Positions 27,354 through 36,698 of a stretch of DNA of 64,000 nt are shown here, in pieces. Source of the DNA: Planctomycetota bacterium. Lineage in GTDB: Bacteria > Planctomycetota > UBA8108 > UBA1146. The DNA is taken from assembly GCA_014240375.1 (NCBI GenBank), contig JAAZXB010000014.1, positions 1 to 64,000 of the forward strand, in the 5' to 3' direction. Below the pieces are notes generated by a model, which ran no database searches, was not told the origin of the DNA, and saw only the letters and a program-made list of their open reading frames with translations. The first letter of the stretch is position 1. Every line of letters starts with the position of its first letter. The translations under genes and the position numbers were made by a program.

Positions 27354-28022
27354 GTGTACTACACCAACAAGCAGCTGGAAATCATGGAGTTCTTGCAACA
27401 GTTTCGGCGCCATCGGCAACTCTCTCCGACTCTGGAGGAGATGGCCGAGAACTTCCATGTTTCGCGGGTGACGATTCATGAACACATCAAGGAGTTGGCG
27501 CGTAAGGGCGCACTTCAAAGTGTTCCGTACAAGGCCCGATCGATCGAGGTTCTTGACCCTCAATTCGTCGATGAACCGGTTCGCAGCAAGGAGCAGGAAA
27601 GCGATCTGCAGCGAGTTCCAGTCGAGATTCTGGGACGGATTGCTGCCGGAGAACCGATCGAGGCGGTCGAAGCACCGGAGCGAGTCGACCTGGCCGATTT
27701 GTTACCGATGGGGCGCGACCACTACGCCCTGCGGGTGCGCGGGACCTCGATGATCGATGAAGGAATTCACGACGGAGACATGGTGCTGGTCGAGCGTCGA
27801 GAGGTGGCCGACGATGGTGAACTGGTGGTGGCGATCCTCGAGAAGGAGGGGATCGAGGGGGCAACCCTGAAGAAGTTCTTCCATCACTCAGGAGAGGGGG
27901 GGAAGAAGCAATTTCGCCTCCAGCCCGCCAATCAGGAGATGGAGCCGATCATCGTCGACCAACTGGAGATCCGCGGAATCGTGGTGGGGGTGGTGCGTCG
28001 CTACCCTCGCTGGGCTGAATAG
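27354..28022 (+). CDS. lexA: LexA repressor
   Basis: A 222-residue SOS repressor. Residues about 1-65 are the winged-helix DNA-binding domain (LSPTLEEMAENFHVSRVTIHEHIKEL). The self-cleavage site A-G is at residues 98-99 (GRIAAGEPIEA). The catalytic dyad is Ser132 (RGTSMIDEG) and Lys173 (GATLKKF). On DNA damage, RecA filaments stimulate cleavage and derepress SOS genes. The start is GTG at 27354, with GGAAGGGAAG about 8-14 nt upstream. The recognition helix differs from the E. coli one, so its operator cannot be deduced from known SOS boxes, and no such box is obvious. Flanked on both sides by tandem repeats. Confidence 0.92.
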   Translation: MYYTNKQLEIMEFLQQFRRHRQLSPTLEEMAENFHVSRVTIHEHIKELARKGALQSVPYKARSIEVLDPQFVDEPVRSKEQESDLQRVPVEILGRIAAGEPIEAVEAPERVDLADLLPMGRDHYALRVRGTSMIDEGIHDGDMVLVERREVADDGELVVAILEKEGIEGATLKKFFHHSGEGGKKQFRLQPANQEMEPIIVDQLEIRGIVVGVVRRYPRWAE

Positions 28023-28081
28023 CCTCATGCCTTTTGCGTCCCGCGTCCTGCCTTCTGCGTCCTGCGTCCTGCCTTCTGCGT

Positions 28082-28280
28082 CCTGCGTCCTGCGTCCTGC
28101 GTCCTGCGTCCTGCGTCCTGCGTCATCTGCCGGCACACGATGGGACACGATGGGACACGATGGGACACGATGGATCCTTCGAAACTCATCTCCGGCCACT
28201 GCTGAATTCTTGCCACCGCTGGATAGTGCCGACCGCTGGATAGTGCCACCGCTGGATAGTGCCGACCGCTGGATAGTGCC
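28082..28280 (+). repeat. compound repeat block downstream of lexA
   Basis: Three different tandem arrays follow each other: six copies of CCTGCGT (28082-28123, with degenerate longer units before it from about 28038), four copies of the 10-mer ACACGATGGG (28135-28174) and four copies of a 15-17 bp unit containing CGCTGGATAGTGCC (about 28215-28280). The block fills the gap between lexA and the convergent pcnB-like gene. No terminator or RNA gene is apparent in it. Confidence 0.88.
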
Positions 28281-28357
28281 GGCCGTTAGCTTCTGCCAAT
28301 CACCCACCCATCAGAAACCGAGCCCGAGCCGAGCAGATGTGCCCGTCTCCAGGGAGT

Positions 28358-30142
28358 TCACCCTTCGGACGGGCCAGGGGATCTCCTTCGGGGGCGACGA
28401 CGGCGCTTTTTGGGTCGGTCGGAAGAAGGACCATCGGTGGTGGACGGGGTCGATGACGCCCCTGAACCGTCCTGCCTTGGCCCCTGCGATCGACCCGGTC
28501 GGCGGCGCCGAACTCGCGGAGGAGGCAACTCCACTTCGGGAAAACTGCGGGCCTGCTCCAGCAATTTTGCTCGTCCATCCCCCGGTCCCAACAAGATGAA
28601 GAGTATTTCGATGGAATCTCGAGCCCAGGGGCTATTTTCGGCTTCTTTGGACCAGCGGCCCTCCTCGGTGCAGCGATGCGCCAATGCGAGGCTTCCGAGG
28701 CCTTTCCTGAGCCGATCCTCGTCGCGCCGATACACCTTCAACTGGCGCAGCACGCTGGAGATCCCCTCTCGCACCGACTTGGGGAGATGGGTGGACGAGG
28801 ACTTCCGGTGGATCAAGGTATCGAGGTGGGAAAGTAACTCCGGAGCGATCAGTGCGGTGATTCCCATCGCCTGGTGCACTCGTTGCCCCGCAGCCACCAG
28901 GCCATCGAGACGATCCAGCGCCGCGAGCCACGGGTCCAGGCCTTGCGAATCTTCCATCCAATCGGCGATGACCGGCATCAACAGATCGAGATAACCCAGT
29001 TGTTGCAGCGTCTGGAAGTAGTTACGAGCGTGGCCCGAACCCAGGTCCTTGTAGAACTCCTCCAGCAGTCGCGCTGGATTCGCCTTCAGGATCTGCCCCC
29101 GACAGCGCTCCATCGCCGCCACCGTTTCTCCGGAGAGTTGGAACCCAGTCCTTCCAGAGTGGCGAATCGCCCTCAGCATCCGCACCGGATCCTCGTGAAA
29201 GGATCGGTCCGGATCTCCGATCATCCGCACCACTCCATCGCGTAAATCCTTCACTCCGCCGACATAATCGATGACGGTGAAGTTCGAGACATCATAGAAC
29301 AGGCCGTTGATGGTCAGATCCCGGCGATGTGCATCTTCACCGGGCGTTCCGAAGACATTATCCCGGTGAATCATCTCACCATCGCGAACCACCTCATCCG
29401 CTTCCCCGGAGGAACGGAATGTTGCGACCTCGAGAATCTTGCCTCCAGGGTAATGGAGATGAGCGAGGCGAAATCTGCGACCGATCAGTCGGCAATTACG
29501 GAAGATCCGTTTGACCTTGCGAGGAGTGGCATCGGTGGCAATGTCGAAATCCTTGGGGGTCTTGCCGATCATCAGATCTCTGACCGCTCCACCGACCAGA
29601 TAGGCGACATGGCCCTCGTCGATCAAGCGGTAAAGTGCACGAAGTGCATCGCGATCGATTTTTTTGCGAGAAACCCGATGATCTCCACGCTCGAGAATAC
29701 GCGGCTGAGGAATCACCCCGGAGGTGTCCTCGGACTTCGATTTCGTGCGATTCTGCTCGATCGAAAGGGCCTCGAGAGCCGCTCGATCGAGGGTGGATTC
29801 AGAGGGGAGTTCCGCTGTTTCGTGGCGTCGGTTGTTCGGCGATTTGGGCGATTTCGGAGATTTTGCAGGTTTTGAAGATTTCGAAGATTTCGAAGATTTC
29901 GAAGATCCAGTTTTGGCGTCCGCTGCACCACTGGGTTGAGGAATCGGATCCAACCCGGCCAGAAAATCATTTTCGGGTTTCGCTGAGGGAGTTTGGTTTG
30001 AATCCTCGGGATGCGATGGCTGCAACTGGGATCCATTCCACTTCAGTAGGACGAGGACGCCGCTTCGAGTGGTCGATTCATCGATCACCGAATGGAGGTC
30101 TCTCGAGAACAGGTCTCCGATGGCAGCTCTCAGACTTCCCAT
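28358..30142 (-). CDS. pcnB: poly(A) polymerase / tRNA nucleotidyltransferase family protein (PcnB-like)
   Basis: A class II nucleotidyltransferase, 594 residues as an open frame. The catalytic head is at about residues 175-300: VAYLVGGAVRDLMIGKTPKDFDIATDATP (metal-binding D-x-D), LIGRRFRLAHL, DAHRRDLTINGLFYD and ERCRGQILKANPARLLEEF. The order and the LARL-like neck helix favour poly(A) polymerase PcnB over a CCA-adding enzyme, but bacteria have both. Two oddities: an N-terminal extension of about 150 residues with Ser-Ser-Lys and Ser-Pro-Lys repeats, and an Arg/Lys-rich C-terminal tail ending in RRSPGPSEG. The true start may be further in; no ribosome site supports 30142 clearly. The basic tails may bind RNA. 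Confidence 0.82.
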   Translation of the reverse strand: MGSLRAAIGDLFSRDLHSVIDESTTRSGVLVLLKWNGSQLQPSHPEDSNQTPSAKPENDFLAGLDPIPQPSGAADAKTGSSKSSKSSKSSKPAKSPKSPKSPNNRRHETAELPSESTLDRAALEALSIEQNRTKSKSEDTSGVIPQPRILERGDHRVSRKKIDRDALRALYRLIDEGHVAYLVGGAVRDLMIGKTPKDFDIATDATPRKVKRIFRNCRLIGRRFRLAHLHYPGGKILEVATFRSSGEADEVVRDGEMIHRDNVFGTPGEDAHRRDLTINGLFYDVSNFTVIDYVGGVKDLRDGVVRMIGDPDRSFHEDPVRMLRAIRHSGRTGFQLSGETVAAMERCRGQILKANPARLLEEFYKDLGSGHARNYFQTLQQLGYLDLLMPVIADWMEDSQGLDPWLAALDRLDGLVAAGQRVHQAMGITALIAPELLSHLDTLIHRKSSSTHLPKSVREGISSVLRQLKVYRRDEDRLRKGLGSLALAHRCTEEGRWSKEAENSPWARDSIEILFILLGPGDGRAKLLEQARSFPEVELPPPRVRRRRPGRSQGPRQDGSGASSTPSTTDGPSSDRPKKRRRRPRRRSPGPSEG

Positions 30143-30603
30143 CGCGAAGCACTGGTCGCTGGCGATGGAGCACAGTCCGGGTCGCGTCTGCGATCCCTGG
30201 CTCTCCTTCGCCGGGCGTGAGCCTCGATTCAGGGTACATCAAGCAGCCCCAGGGGTCACCCAAACCCGCAGACTGAGGCCAGGAAACCGCAGCAAACCGT
30301 GACTGGCACGGAAGTGAGACTCTGGAGCGCCGTCGACTCCGGAGTTTCCCTTGGATGAAGCCGTACGGCACCCCTTGCATCGGTGAGGGAAGTGCGGGTA
30401 CCTTTCCAACTTCCATGGTGTGATCTGACTGCGAGGTGGATCGGTAGCATCCGGTCACGGTCGGTAACACCCTCCACGTGAGCCCGTGGAGAAGAGTGGG
30501 GATTGTGGGGTTTTTCGGGCCCCCAGGAGCGTTGTGAAGGAATCAATCGATTTCCTTGACGATCGTCGCGGAACTGCCCGATGGTGAAAGAAGGAGATGA
30601 AGC
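30143..30603. other. intergenic region with several small hairpins, no gene recognised
   Basis: A 461-bp gap between divergent genes. I see a short inverted repeat at 30319-30345 (ACTCTGGAG/CTCCGGAGT) and another with CTCCACG/CGTGGAG arms near 30473-30490. Neither fits a riboswitch or structured RNA that I know. The downstream gene has AAGGAG at 30591-30596. Confidence 0.5.
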
Positions 30604-31368
30604 ATGCAGAGACGGCGACGGACTCACCCGGTCTACCTTGCGATGGCAGTCGTACTTTTGGTTCTAGTGGTCACCAGCGGCTGTGCTGTTCCAGGTTACA
30701 ACGAACGCGATGCGATGCTGTTCGAGGACAAAATCCATACCGAATTCAAAACCGGTGGATTCACCCCGAATAGCGAGCACTTCAGCGGTGGTAGTGGCTT
30801 CGGTTTGAAAGTCAATTACGAGTACGAGTACGGAATGCACTTCGGTTTCGAATTCGACACCATCGATAATGTCGAAGGCCAACCCTTTGCAAGGACAGCC
30901 AGTGAGACTGGCGTCGATTACTTCGCCAACCATGACAACATTCGTTCCGTGGGAGCGCGTGCGATCGAGAGCCAGAATCGCCGCGAGTTCCTGGTCGGCC
31001 TCGATTGGGATGTACCTCTTTCCAAGGAAGGGAATTTGCCGTTCCTTCGCTATGGAATCGGAATCGGTGGACTGATGGCACAGGCCCACACCAGCGATGC
31101 CTTCCTGGCAGAGGTGGCTCTCGATAATACGGGTACTACGAGTGGAGTTCCTACGGTCGCAGTCGCGGACCAGTTTATCATGTTGGTGAGGCCTTCCGCT
31201 TCGATGCGCTGGGAGATGTGGGACGGAGCGATCGCCTTACTGGCTGAAGCGCAGTACGACATTGCCAGTAGTGAGGTCAGGATCGATATCGACACCGATG
31301 GCGATTCTGCGGGAGATCTGGATTACGGCGGACTCAATGCATTCGTCGGAATCGATTTCAGTTTCTAG
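30604..31368 (+). CDS. lipoprotein with a predicted outer-membrane beta-barrel-like domain
   Basis: A 254-residue protein. A basic N-terminus and hydrophobic stretch end in a lipobox (VVTSGC), so the mature protein is lipidated at about Cys 27. After about residue 45 the sequence alternates hydrophobic and polar residues in the style of an 8- or 10-strand barrel (GFGLKVNYEYEYGMHFGFEFD, FLRYGIGIGGLMAQAH, SMRWEMWDGAIALLAEAQYD) and ends with an aromatic residue (FVGIDFSF), the usual C-terminal sign of an outer-membrane barrel. ATG with AAGGAG 7 nt upstream. No family recognised. A long hairpin 25 bp after the stop is probably its terminator. Confidence 0.72.
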   Translation: MQRRRRTHPVYLAMAVVLLVLVVTSGCAVPGYNERDAMLFEDKIHTEFKTGGFTPNSEHFSGGSGFGLKVNYEYEYGMHFGFEFDTIDNVEGQPFARTASETGVDYFANHDNIRSVGARAIESQNRREFLVGLDWDVPLSKEGNLPFLRYGIGIGGLMAQAHTSDAFLAEVALDNTGTTSGVPTVAVADQFIMLVRPSASMRWEMWDGAIALLAEAQYDIASSEVRIDIDTDGDSAGDLDYGGLNAFVGIDFSF

Positions 31369-31393
31369 CAGCGGTCTGACGACCGTGGAGTTC

Positions 31394-31440
31394 AAGACCC
31401 GGGTTATCTCTTCCGCTGTGGAAGAGGTAACCCGGGTCTT
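31394..31440. terminator. long inverted repeat, probable transcription terminator
   Basis: Two 21-bp arms (31394-31414 and 31420-31440) around a 5-nt loop, with a single T/G mismatch that would be a G-U pair in RNA. It lies 25 bp after the barrel lipoprotein gene and about 37 bp before the next ORF. There is no T run on the plus strand, so either termination is of the hairpin-only kind or the structure has a regulatory role. Confidence 0.7.
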
Positions 31441-31477
31441 CATCCATTCCAGCGGACTTCGATCCAGGATGGAATCC

Positions 31478-32530
31478 ATGAAGTATGCAACTCGCAGTGG
31501 CTGGTGGCCGATGATCTGCCGGCTGGGGATCTGTCTGGTGGCGATCAGCCTCTGGTCTCCTCGGTTGCTGATGGCGCAGCCTGAACTGGCGCCCGACTCA
31601 CTCACCTCCACAGCCCGAGTCGGATCGGTCGAGGTGTCGGTTCAACTTCCCGATTGCCCCGAAGTGGTTCCTGCACTGCCCGATCTGACTCGACCCGGCA
31701 TCTTGGAGATTCCTGGTGGCTGTCTACTCGATACGCCCCTGCCGATCCTCTGGTCCGGGGTTCTCCTGCCACCGGGAAAGCACCAGCTGTCGATCCAGGT
31801 CGGATCATCCTTACAGGTGCGATTGCTGGCAAGATCCCTCGCCGGTGGACCCGAGATCGTGATTCCAGTGAAACGAAGTGTGCTCGATCGCCCTGCAAGC
31901 ACGATCTTGGCGACGGTCGCCGTGATCACCCGGAAGAACGCGAAGGAACTGTTTTTACGACTGGAGTGGGGAGTACTGGCTCTGGTCAGTCACGGTGTTC
32001 CAGCGGCATCCACCACCCAGGAGGTCCACGGCTGGAAGTTACAGACTTTTGAGTTTCCGGAGATGTCGTCGATGCCGGCCCACTGTGTTCTCGGCACCAT
32101 CGAGGATCCAGAGGGAGATCTACCGCTGGTTCGAGCCGTGATGGTCTCGACTACCGGGGTTGGCCCACAACTACGACTCGAGGATCCTTCTCGTGCGCGG
32201 ATTGCTGCGACCAGCGAAGAGACTACTCGAGCGTTGGGTCGTGCCCGGAGAGAACTGCGTCGTCTCGAAGGAGAGGACCCGTCGAATCTGCAGGAGATCG
32301 CCCGCTGGCAAGGCCGGATCCGTAGGGCGCAGCAACAGCGGGAATCTCTCGAGAACAAGATCCAACAACTGGATGATGAAGGGGGAGTCAAGATTCTGAC
32401 TCCGACAGGTGCTGCGGATCCGGGTCATCCGAGATTGCAGGTTTCTCTCAAGATGCAACAGGTGGGAGTGGTGCTGCAGGTCCGCTGCATTTCGGGGGAG
32501 TTTCACTTTCTCCTCCGGCCTACTCGTTGA
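31478..32530 (+). CDS. secreted hypothetical protein
   Basis: About 350 residues. A signal peptide (WWPMICRLGICLVAISLWSPRLLMAQ) is followed by a mostly beta-rich domain (GSVEVSVQLPDCPEVVPALPD, LPPGKHQLSIQVGSSLQVRL) and a helical, charged C-terminal stretch around residues 245-305 (ALGRARRELRRLEGEDP, QQRESLENKIQQLDDEGG), probably a coiled coil. ATG at 31478 is preferred because AGGATGGA lies 5 nt upstream; ATG at 31469 is also possible. No family recognised. It stands between two hairpin regions and is convergent with the MATE gene. Confidence 0.6.
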   Translation: MKYATRSGWWPMICRLGICLVAISLWSPRLLMAQPELAPDSLTSTARVGSVEVSVQLPDCPEVVPALPDLTRPGILEIPGGCLLDTPLPILWSGVLLPPGKHQLSIQVGSSLQVRLLARSLAGGPEIVIPVKRSVLDRPASTILATVAVITRKNAKELFLRLEWGVLALVSHGVPAASTTQEVHGWKLQTFEFPEMSSMPAHCVLGTIEDPEGDLPLVRAVMVSTTGVGPQLRLEDPSRARIAATSEETTRALGRARRELRRLEGEDPSNLQEIARWQGRIRRAQQQRESLENKIQQLDDEGGVKILTPTGAADPGHPRLQVSLKMQQVGVVLQVRCISGEFHFLLRPTR

Positions 32531-32566
32531 TCGTCTGCGGTCGCCTCTAGCAGTCCAGCAGACGGG

Positions 32567-33970
32567 TCAGTCGGCGATGCGCCTCTCGATCGGTTTCCAG
32601 TGCGGCGATGTGATCAGGAAATAGCCCACCAGTAACAATGAAGCCGTCAGCAGCCCGAAGAAGAAGGCCCACCAGATCCCGGGTAGTCCCATCTCCCGGG
32701 TAAATGTCAGGTGGTAGCAGAGGGGGAGAGTGATACATGGAAATCCGATCACACCGATCGCCGCGGCTGGAATCGTCTGTCCTGCCCCGCGGAGGATTCC
32801 CGCAGCGACCGCTTGTACTCCATCGAAGATCTGAAACCCTGCCGCGATGGGAAGCAGGGCTACCGCACTGGCGAGTACCCGTGGATCGGTCGAAAAGACT
32901 CCCAGCAATGAGGAGTCGAGCCACACGATCAACGATCCCAGGATGGCCATCACCAGGATCGCCAGCCCCAGTGCGGTGATCCCTGCGAGCCGTGCTTGGA
33001 TCGGTTGGGCGGCACCCAGCAAGTTTCCGACTCGGGTGGTCGCTGCACCACTGATGCCCCAGGGGAACATGAAGGTGAAGGAGATGATTTTCAGTACCAC
33101 GATGTGGGCGGCGATCTGGCTTTCACCGATCCAACCGGCCATCAAGGTGGCGGCCTGAAAGGTCCATACCTCGACGCCGAAGTGAATCGCCACCGGGATC
33201 CCCAGGGCCAGCAGTGCTCCCATCGCCCGGAGAGAAAAGCTGCGGCGACTCCATGGGACCCAGCCCGCAGAGAAGTACTTCCCGCGGGCGGCGAGGACGA
33301 TCAGCATCAGCAGCATCAGGCAGCGACTGGCGCCAGTGGCATATCCGGCACCTTCGATTCCCATCGCTGGGATGCCCCAACCACCGAAGATGAACAGTTC
33401 GTTGAATACAATATTGGCCAAGTTGGCGACGATCACCGTGATGACCATCGGAGCGAGGTGGCCTCGGCCCTGGAGGTATTGCTTCAGCACAAAGAATCCG
33501 AGAAATGCCGGGATACTGAAGATCTGGGCGTGAGAATACTGGGCGGCCTTACGACTCAGTGATTCCGTCTGGCCGAGGATCAGCAGCACCTCCTCGGAGA
33601 AGTGCCAGCTCAGTACGAGCAGTGGTAGTAGCCCCAAGGCCAGTAAGAAACCACGCTGGAGGGTGCGGCCCAGAGCGACAGGATCCCTGGCGCCTTGTGC
33701 CTGAGTGACCAGTGGGTCGATTCCCTGGATCAGCCCTTGAGCGATGACCAGAGTGCCGAAGACCCAGCTATCTCCCAGCGCCACAGAAGCCAGGGAGGTG
33801 GTCCCCAGCCTGCCGACCATCCACATGTCCACCAGTCCCATCACCATCATCCCGACCTGGGTGAAGACGATCGGCATCGCCAGTGATATCAGTGGGGAGA
33901 TCTCTGATCGGGACAACGGTCGATTCCAATCGAGTTTCGGTGTCAGGAATTGTCTACCTAGCCTCAGCAA
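32567..33970 (-). CDS. MATE-family multidrug/toxin efflux transporter
   Basis: A 467-residue inner-membrane antiporter with twelve predicted helices in two six-helix halves. MATE features are SLAMPIVFTQVGMMVMGLVDMWMVGRLG at the N-terminal end, GLIQGIDPLVTQAQGARDP, FGVEVWTFQAATLMAGWIGE and AATTRVGNLLGA in the second half. It exports organic cations or similar compounds in exchange for Na+ or H+. The open frame begins at a TTG at 33970 with no good ribosome site; a TTG at 33916 (before LSRSEISP) is another candidate. Convergent with 31478-32530 and divergent from the M14 gene. Confidence 0.9.
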   Translation of the reverse strand: MLRLGRQFLTPKLDWNRPLSRSEISPLISLAMPIVFTQVGMMVMGLVDMWMVGRLGTTSLASVALGDSWVFGTLVIAQGLIQGIDPLVTQAQGARDPVALGRTLQRGFLLALGLLPLLVLSWHFSEEVLLILGQTESLSRKAAQYSHAQIFSIPAFLGFFVLKQYLQGRGHLAPMVITVIVANLANIVFNELFIFGGWGIPAMGIEGAGYATGASRCLMLLMLIVLAARGKYFSAGWVPWSRRSFSLRAMGALLALGIPVAIHFGVEVWTFQAATLMAGWIGESQIAAHIVVLKIISFTFMFPWGISGAATTRVGNLLGAAQPIQARLAGITALGLAILVMAILGSLIVWLDSSLLGVFSTDPRVLASAVALLPIAAGFQIFDGVQAVAAGILRGAGQTIPAAAIGVIGFPCITLPLCYHLTFTREMGLPGIWWAFFFGLLTASLLLVGYFLITSPHWKPIERRIAD

Positions 33971-34044
33971 CTGGAGGGGGGCAGAATGGCATCGCTACCG
34001 GGGAACACCTTGCTGCAAATACACTCGAAGATCCAGGAGGATCG

Positions 34045-36678
34045 ATGATGAAACTGACCACTTCCATGCTCTTTTTGCTGGCGCTACTGGTTGCCGATGG
34101 TCGCCTGTTGGCGACGGATTTCGCCATCGAGGATGATTCCGCAAAGGCGCAGGAAACCACGAGATTCCCCTATACCGGGAGCGATACCTTTGAGGGCAAG
34201 ATTCCCTCTCCCGATCAATTCTATGGCGTGAAGTTGGGAGATCGTTTCACCCCTCACCACGACGTGATGGCGTACTGCCGTGAAGTGGCGAGACTCTCTC
34301 CTCGAGTCTCCCTTGAACGGTATGGGCACTCCGTGGAGGGGCGAGAACTGGTCCTCCTGATGATCTCCGACCAGAAAACGATTTCTCGACTCGATCAGAT
34401 CGAGTCCGACCTCGGATTGCTGGCGGATCCACGAGAGTTGTCGGAGAGGGAGGACCTTTCGCTGGAGGAGTTGGTAGCCCATCTGCCCGCGGTGGTGTGG
34501 CTCTCCTACAACGTGCACGGAGATGAGTCCTCCGGTACCGAGGCCGCGCTCGCCACGATCCACCAGCTGGCGGATGGATCGGACCCGGCGATTCGCAGAA
34601 TTCGGGAGAACTGCCTGGTGATCGTCGATCCTCTGCTCAATCCCGATGGCCGAGAAAGATATCTGCACTGGTACCAGCAAAATGGCGCAGTTCCTCCCGA
34701 TCCCGATCCCGCAGCCCGAGAGCACTCCCCATCTTCACCTTCGGGTCGAAGTAATCACTATCTGTTCGACCTCAATCGAGACTGGGCCTGGCAGAGTCAG
34801 CCGGAGACGAGGGCCAGAATCCCCCAGTACCTGCGGTGGCAGCCCCAAGTCCATGTCGATTTCCATGAGATGAGTCCGCAGTCGACGTACTTCTTTTTTC
34901 CTCCGGAGGAGCCGATCAACTCGAACATTCCGGAAGATCGAGTCGAGTGGAGTCGTACATTTGGACTCGCCAATGCCAAGGCTTTCGATCGATTCACCTG
35001 GAGATATTACACCGCTGAGCAATTCGATCTGTTCTATCCCGCCTACGGTGATTCCTGGCCGACTCTCAATGGAGCGATCGGGATGACCTACGAGCAAGCG
35101 GGTGGGGGAAGTGCCGGCCTGGTGTATCGCCGTCGAAATGGCACCTTGTTGACACTCCAGGAACGGCTCCACCATCACCATGTTGCTGGCCTGGCGACGG
35201 CGGATTGTGCGGCACAAAATCGAGTCCAACTGCTGACTGATTTTCATCAATTCCGGCAGGACACCATCTATGCGGGACGAGATTCCGACATCTCACAGTT
35301 CATCATCCCGCCTGCATCCGGAGATCGACGACTGTCGTTACTGCGGTTGTTGAAGGCGCAGGGGATCGAGATGGTGCAAACCATCGATGAGGTGGTGGTG
35401 GAAGGTTTGGTCCATCACGATGGGACCGCTCAGGAGATCCTCAAACTGGCTGCGGGTACGGTGGTGGTTCCGCTCGATCAACCGCAAGGGCGTCTCGCCA
35501 GGACGCTGCTGGAGCCACATGCCAGTGCCGGAGAAGCATACTTTTACGATGTCGCCGCCTGGTCACTACCGATGGCGTTTGGCGTCGAGACGCTGATCGC
35601 AAGCCAGCCCATCTCCGGCATCCTGATTCCGCTGGGACCGATCGAGGACCCGGTCGGACGGGTCGAGCAGCAAGCCGGGGTCGCCTACCTCCATCGCTGG
35701 GAGGGGGTACCCTCTGCCCGGGCACTGCGAGCGATTCAGAAGGGAGGCGAGCGGGTCGACTTGATCACCGAGGCGATCCAGATCCAGGGTCAGAATTATC
35801 CGGCGGGAACCCTGGTCGTGAGAGTTTCCTCACCCGACACTCATGCTCTGGTCGAGCAAGTCGCGCGAGCCACGGGAACGGTGTTCCACGGCACCGCGAG
35901 CGGCTGGACCGACCTGGGTCCCGACCTCGGTTCCGGCACCTTCCCCGAACTGGCCCACGCTCGGATCGCGGTGCTGGGCCCCGATTCAGTCTCGAGTCTT
36001 TCCTACGGTGCGGTTTGGAGTTTTCTCGAACAGGAGATGGGCATCGAGTTCACGACCGTTTCCGCCGCTCGGCTCTCTCGAGCTCTCGATCTCATCGATG
36101 TGCTGGTGATTCCCTCGGGTATGAGGGGGTCGTCACTGGGGGACCGCACAAAAAAGAAACTGGCGCAGTGGGTTGGAAGCGGAGGCGTCGTGCTGGCGCT
36201 GGGTAGTAGCGCGTTTCAGATGGGTGAGTCCGGGATCGACCTGGTCTCGCAGAAGATTCGAAAAGTGGAGGAGCCGGAGGAGAAGCCGAAGAAACGGCGC
36301 ACTCGAGCGGACCTTCGTGAAGAACGTCGACAGCAACAGGTGCCCGGCAACATCGTCTCGGTCGACCTGGATCCAGAGCATCCGCTCTCCTTTGGTCAGC
36401 CACCGAGGATCTTCGGATTCATCGGTAGTGCGAAGATCTTTGAATTGTCGGGAGGGGTGAGTGATGTGGGGGTGCTGCAAGAAGAGGATCCTGTGGTGAG
36501 TGGCTTCATCTCCGATGAGAACCAGCAAGCCCTCGCAGGAGGAGTGTGGCTGGTGGAGCAGGGAGTGGGGCGTGGCAGGGTGGTACTATTTGCCGGAGAT
36601 CCACTGTTTCGATCGTTCTGGCGGGGAACCGCAGACCTGTTCCTGAATGGATTACTGCTGCTGGCAGAAGAATCCTGA
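34045..36678 (+). CDS. exported M14-family zinc carboxypeptidase-like protein
   Basis: An 877-residue secreted metallopeptidase. Signal peptide of about 23 residues. The M14 catalytic domain (about residues 70-400) has the first zinc site H-x-x-E in NVHGDESSGTEAAL, substrate Arg in DLNRDWAW, third ligand His in VHVDFHEMS and the catalytic Glu in GMTYEQAGGG. The second half (about residues 540-877) has no catalytic motif I can name; it looks like a glutamine-amidotransferase-like Rossmann fold (LARSDLIDVLVIPSG-like strands, GSGGVVLALGSSAFQ). A basic segment near residue 755 is EKPKKRRTRADLREERR. ATG at 34045 or 34048, both close to AGGAGG. Secreted M14 proteins of this size trim peptides or cell-wall fragments. 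Confidence 0.85.
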   Translation: MMKLTTSMLFLLALLVADGRLLATDFAIEDDSAKAQETTRFPYTGSDTFEGKIPSPDQFYGVKLGDRFTPHHDVMAYCREVARLSPRVSLERYGHSVEGRELVLLMISDQKTISRLDQIESDLGLLADPRELSEREDLSLEELVAHLPAVVWLSYNVHGDESSGTEAALATIHQLADGSDPAIRRIRENCLVIVDPLLNPDGRERYLHWYQQNGAVPPDPDPAAREHSPSSPSGRSNHYLFDLNRDWAWQSQPETRARIPQYLRWQPQVHVDFHEMSPQSTYFFFPPEEPINSNIPEDRVEWSRTFGLANAKAFDRFTWRYYTAEQFDLFYPAYGDSWPTLNGAIGMTYEQAGGGSAGLVYRRRNGTLLTLQERLHHHHVAGLATADCAAQNRVQLLTDFHQFRQDTIYAGRDSDISQFIIPPASGDRRLSLLRLLKAQGIEMVQTIDEVVVEGLVHHDGTAQEILKLAAGTVVVPLDQPQGRLARTLLEPHASAGEAYFYDVAAWSLPMAFGVETLIASQPISGILIPLGPIEDPVGRVEQQAGVAYLHRWEGVPSARALRAIQKGGERVDLITEAIQIQGQNYPAGTLVVRVSSPDTHALVEQVARATGTVFHGTASGWTDLGPDLGSGTFPELAHARIAVLGPDSVSSLSYGAVWSFLEQEMGIEFTTVSAARLSRALDLIDVLVIPSGMRGSSLGDRTKKKLAQWVGSGGVVLALGSSAFQMGESGIDLVSQKIRKVEEPEEKPKKRRTRADLREERRQQQVPGNIVSVDLDPEHPLSFGQPPRIFGFIGSAKIFELSGGVSDVGVLQEEDPVVSGFISDENQQALAGGVWLVEQGVGRGRVVLFAGDPLFRSFWRGTADLFLNGLLLLAEES

Positions 36679-36698
36679 AAATTCACTTCAGATCGAGG

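Noticed and set aside
30143-30603. Riboswitch (cobalamin or c-di-GMP type) before the barrel lipoprotein
   Set aside because: Some short strings recall parts of these elements, but the required conserved core and its order are missing.
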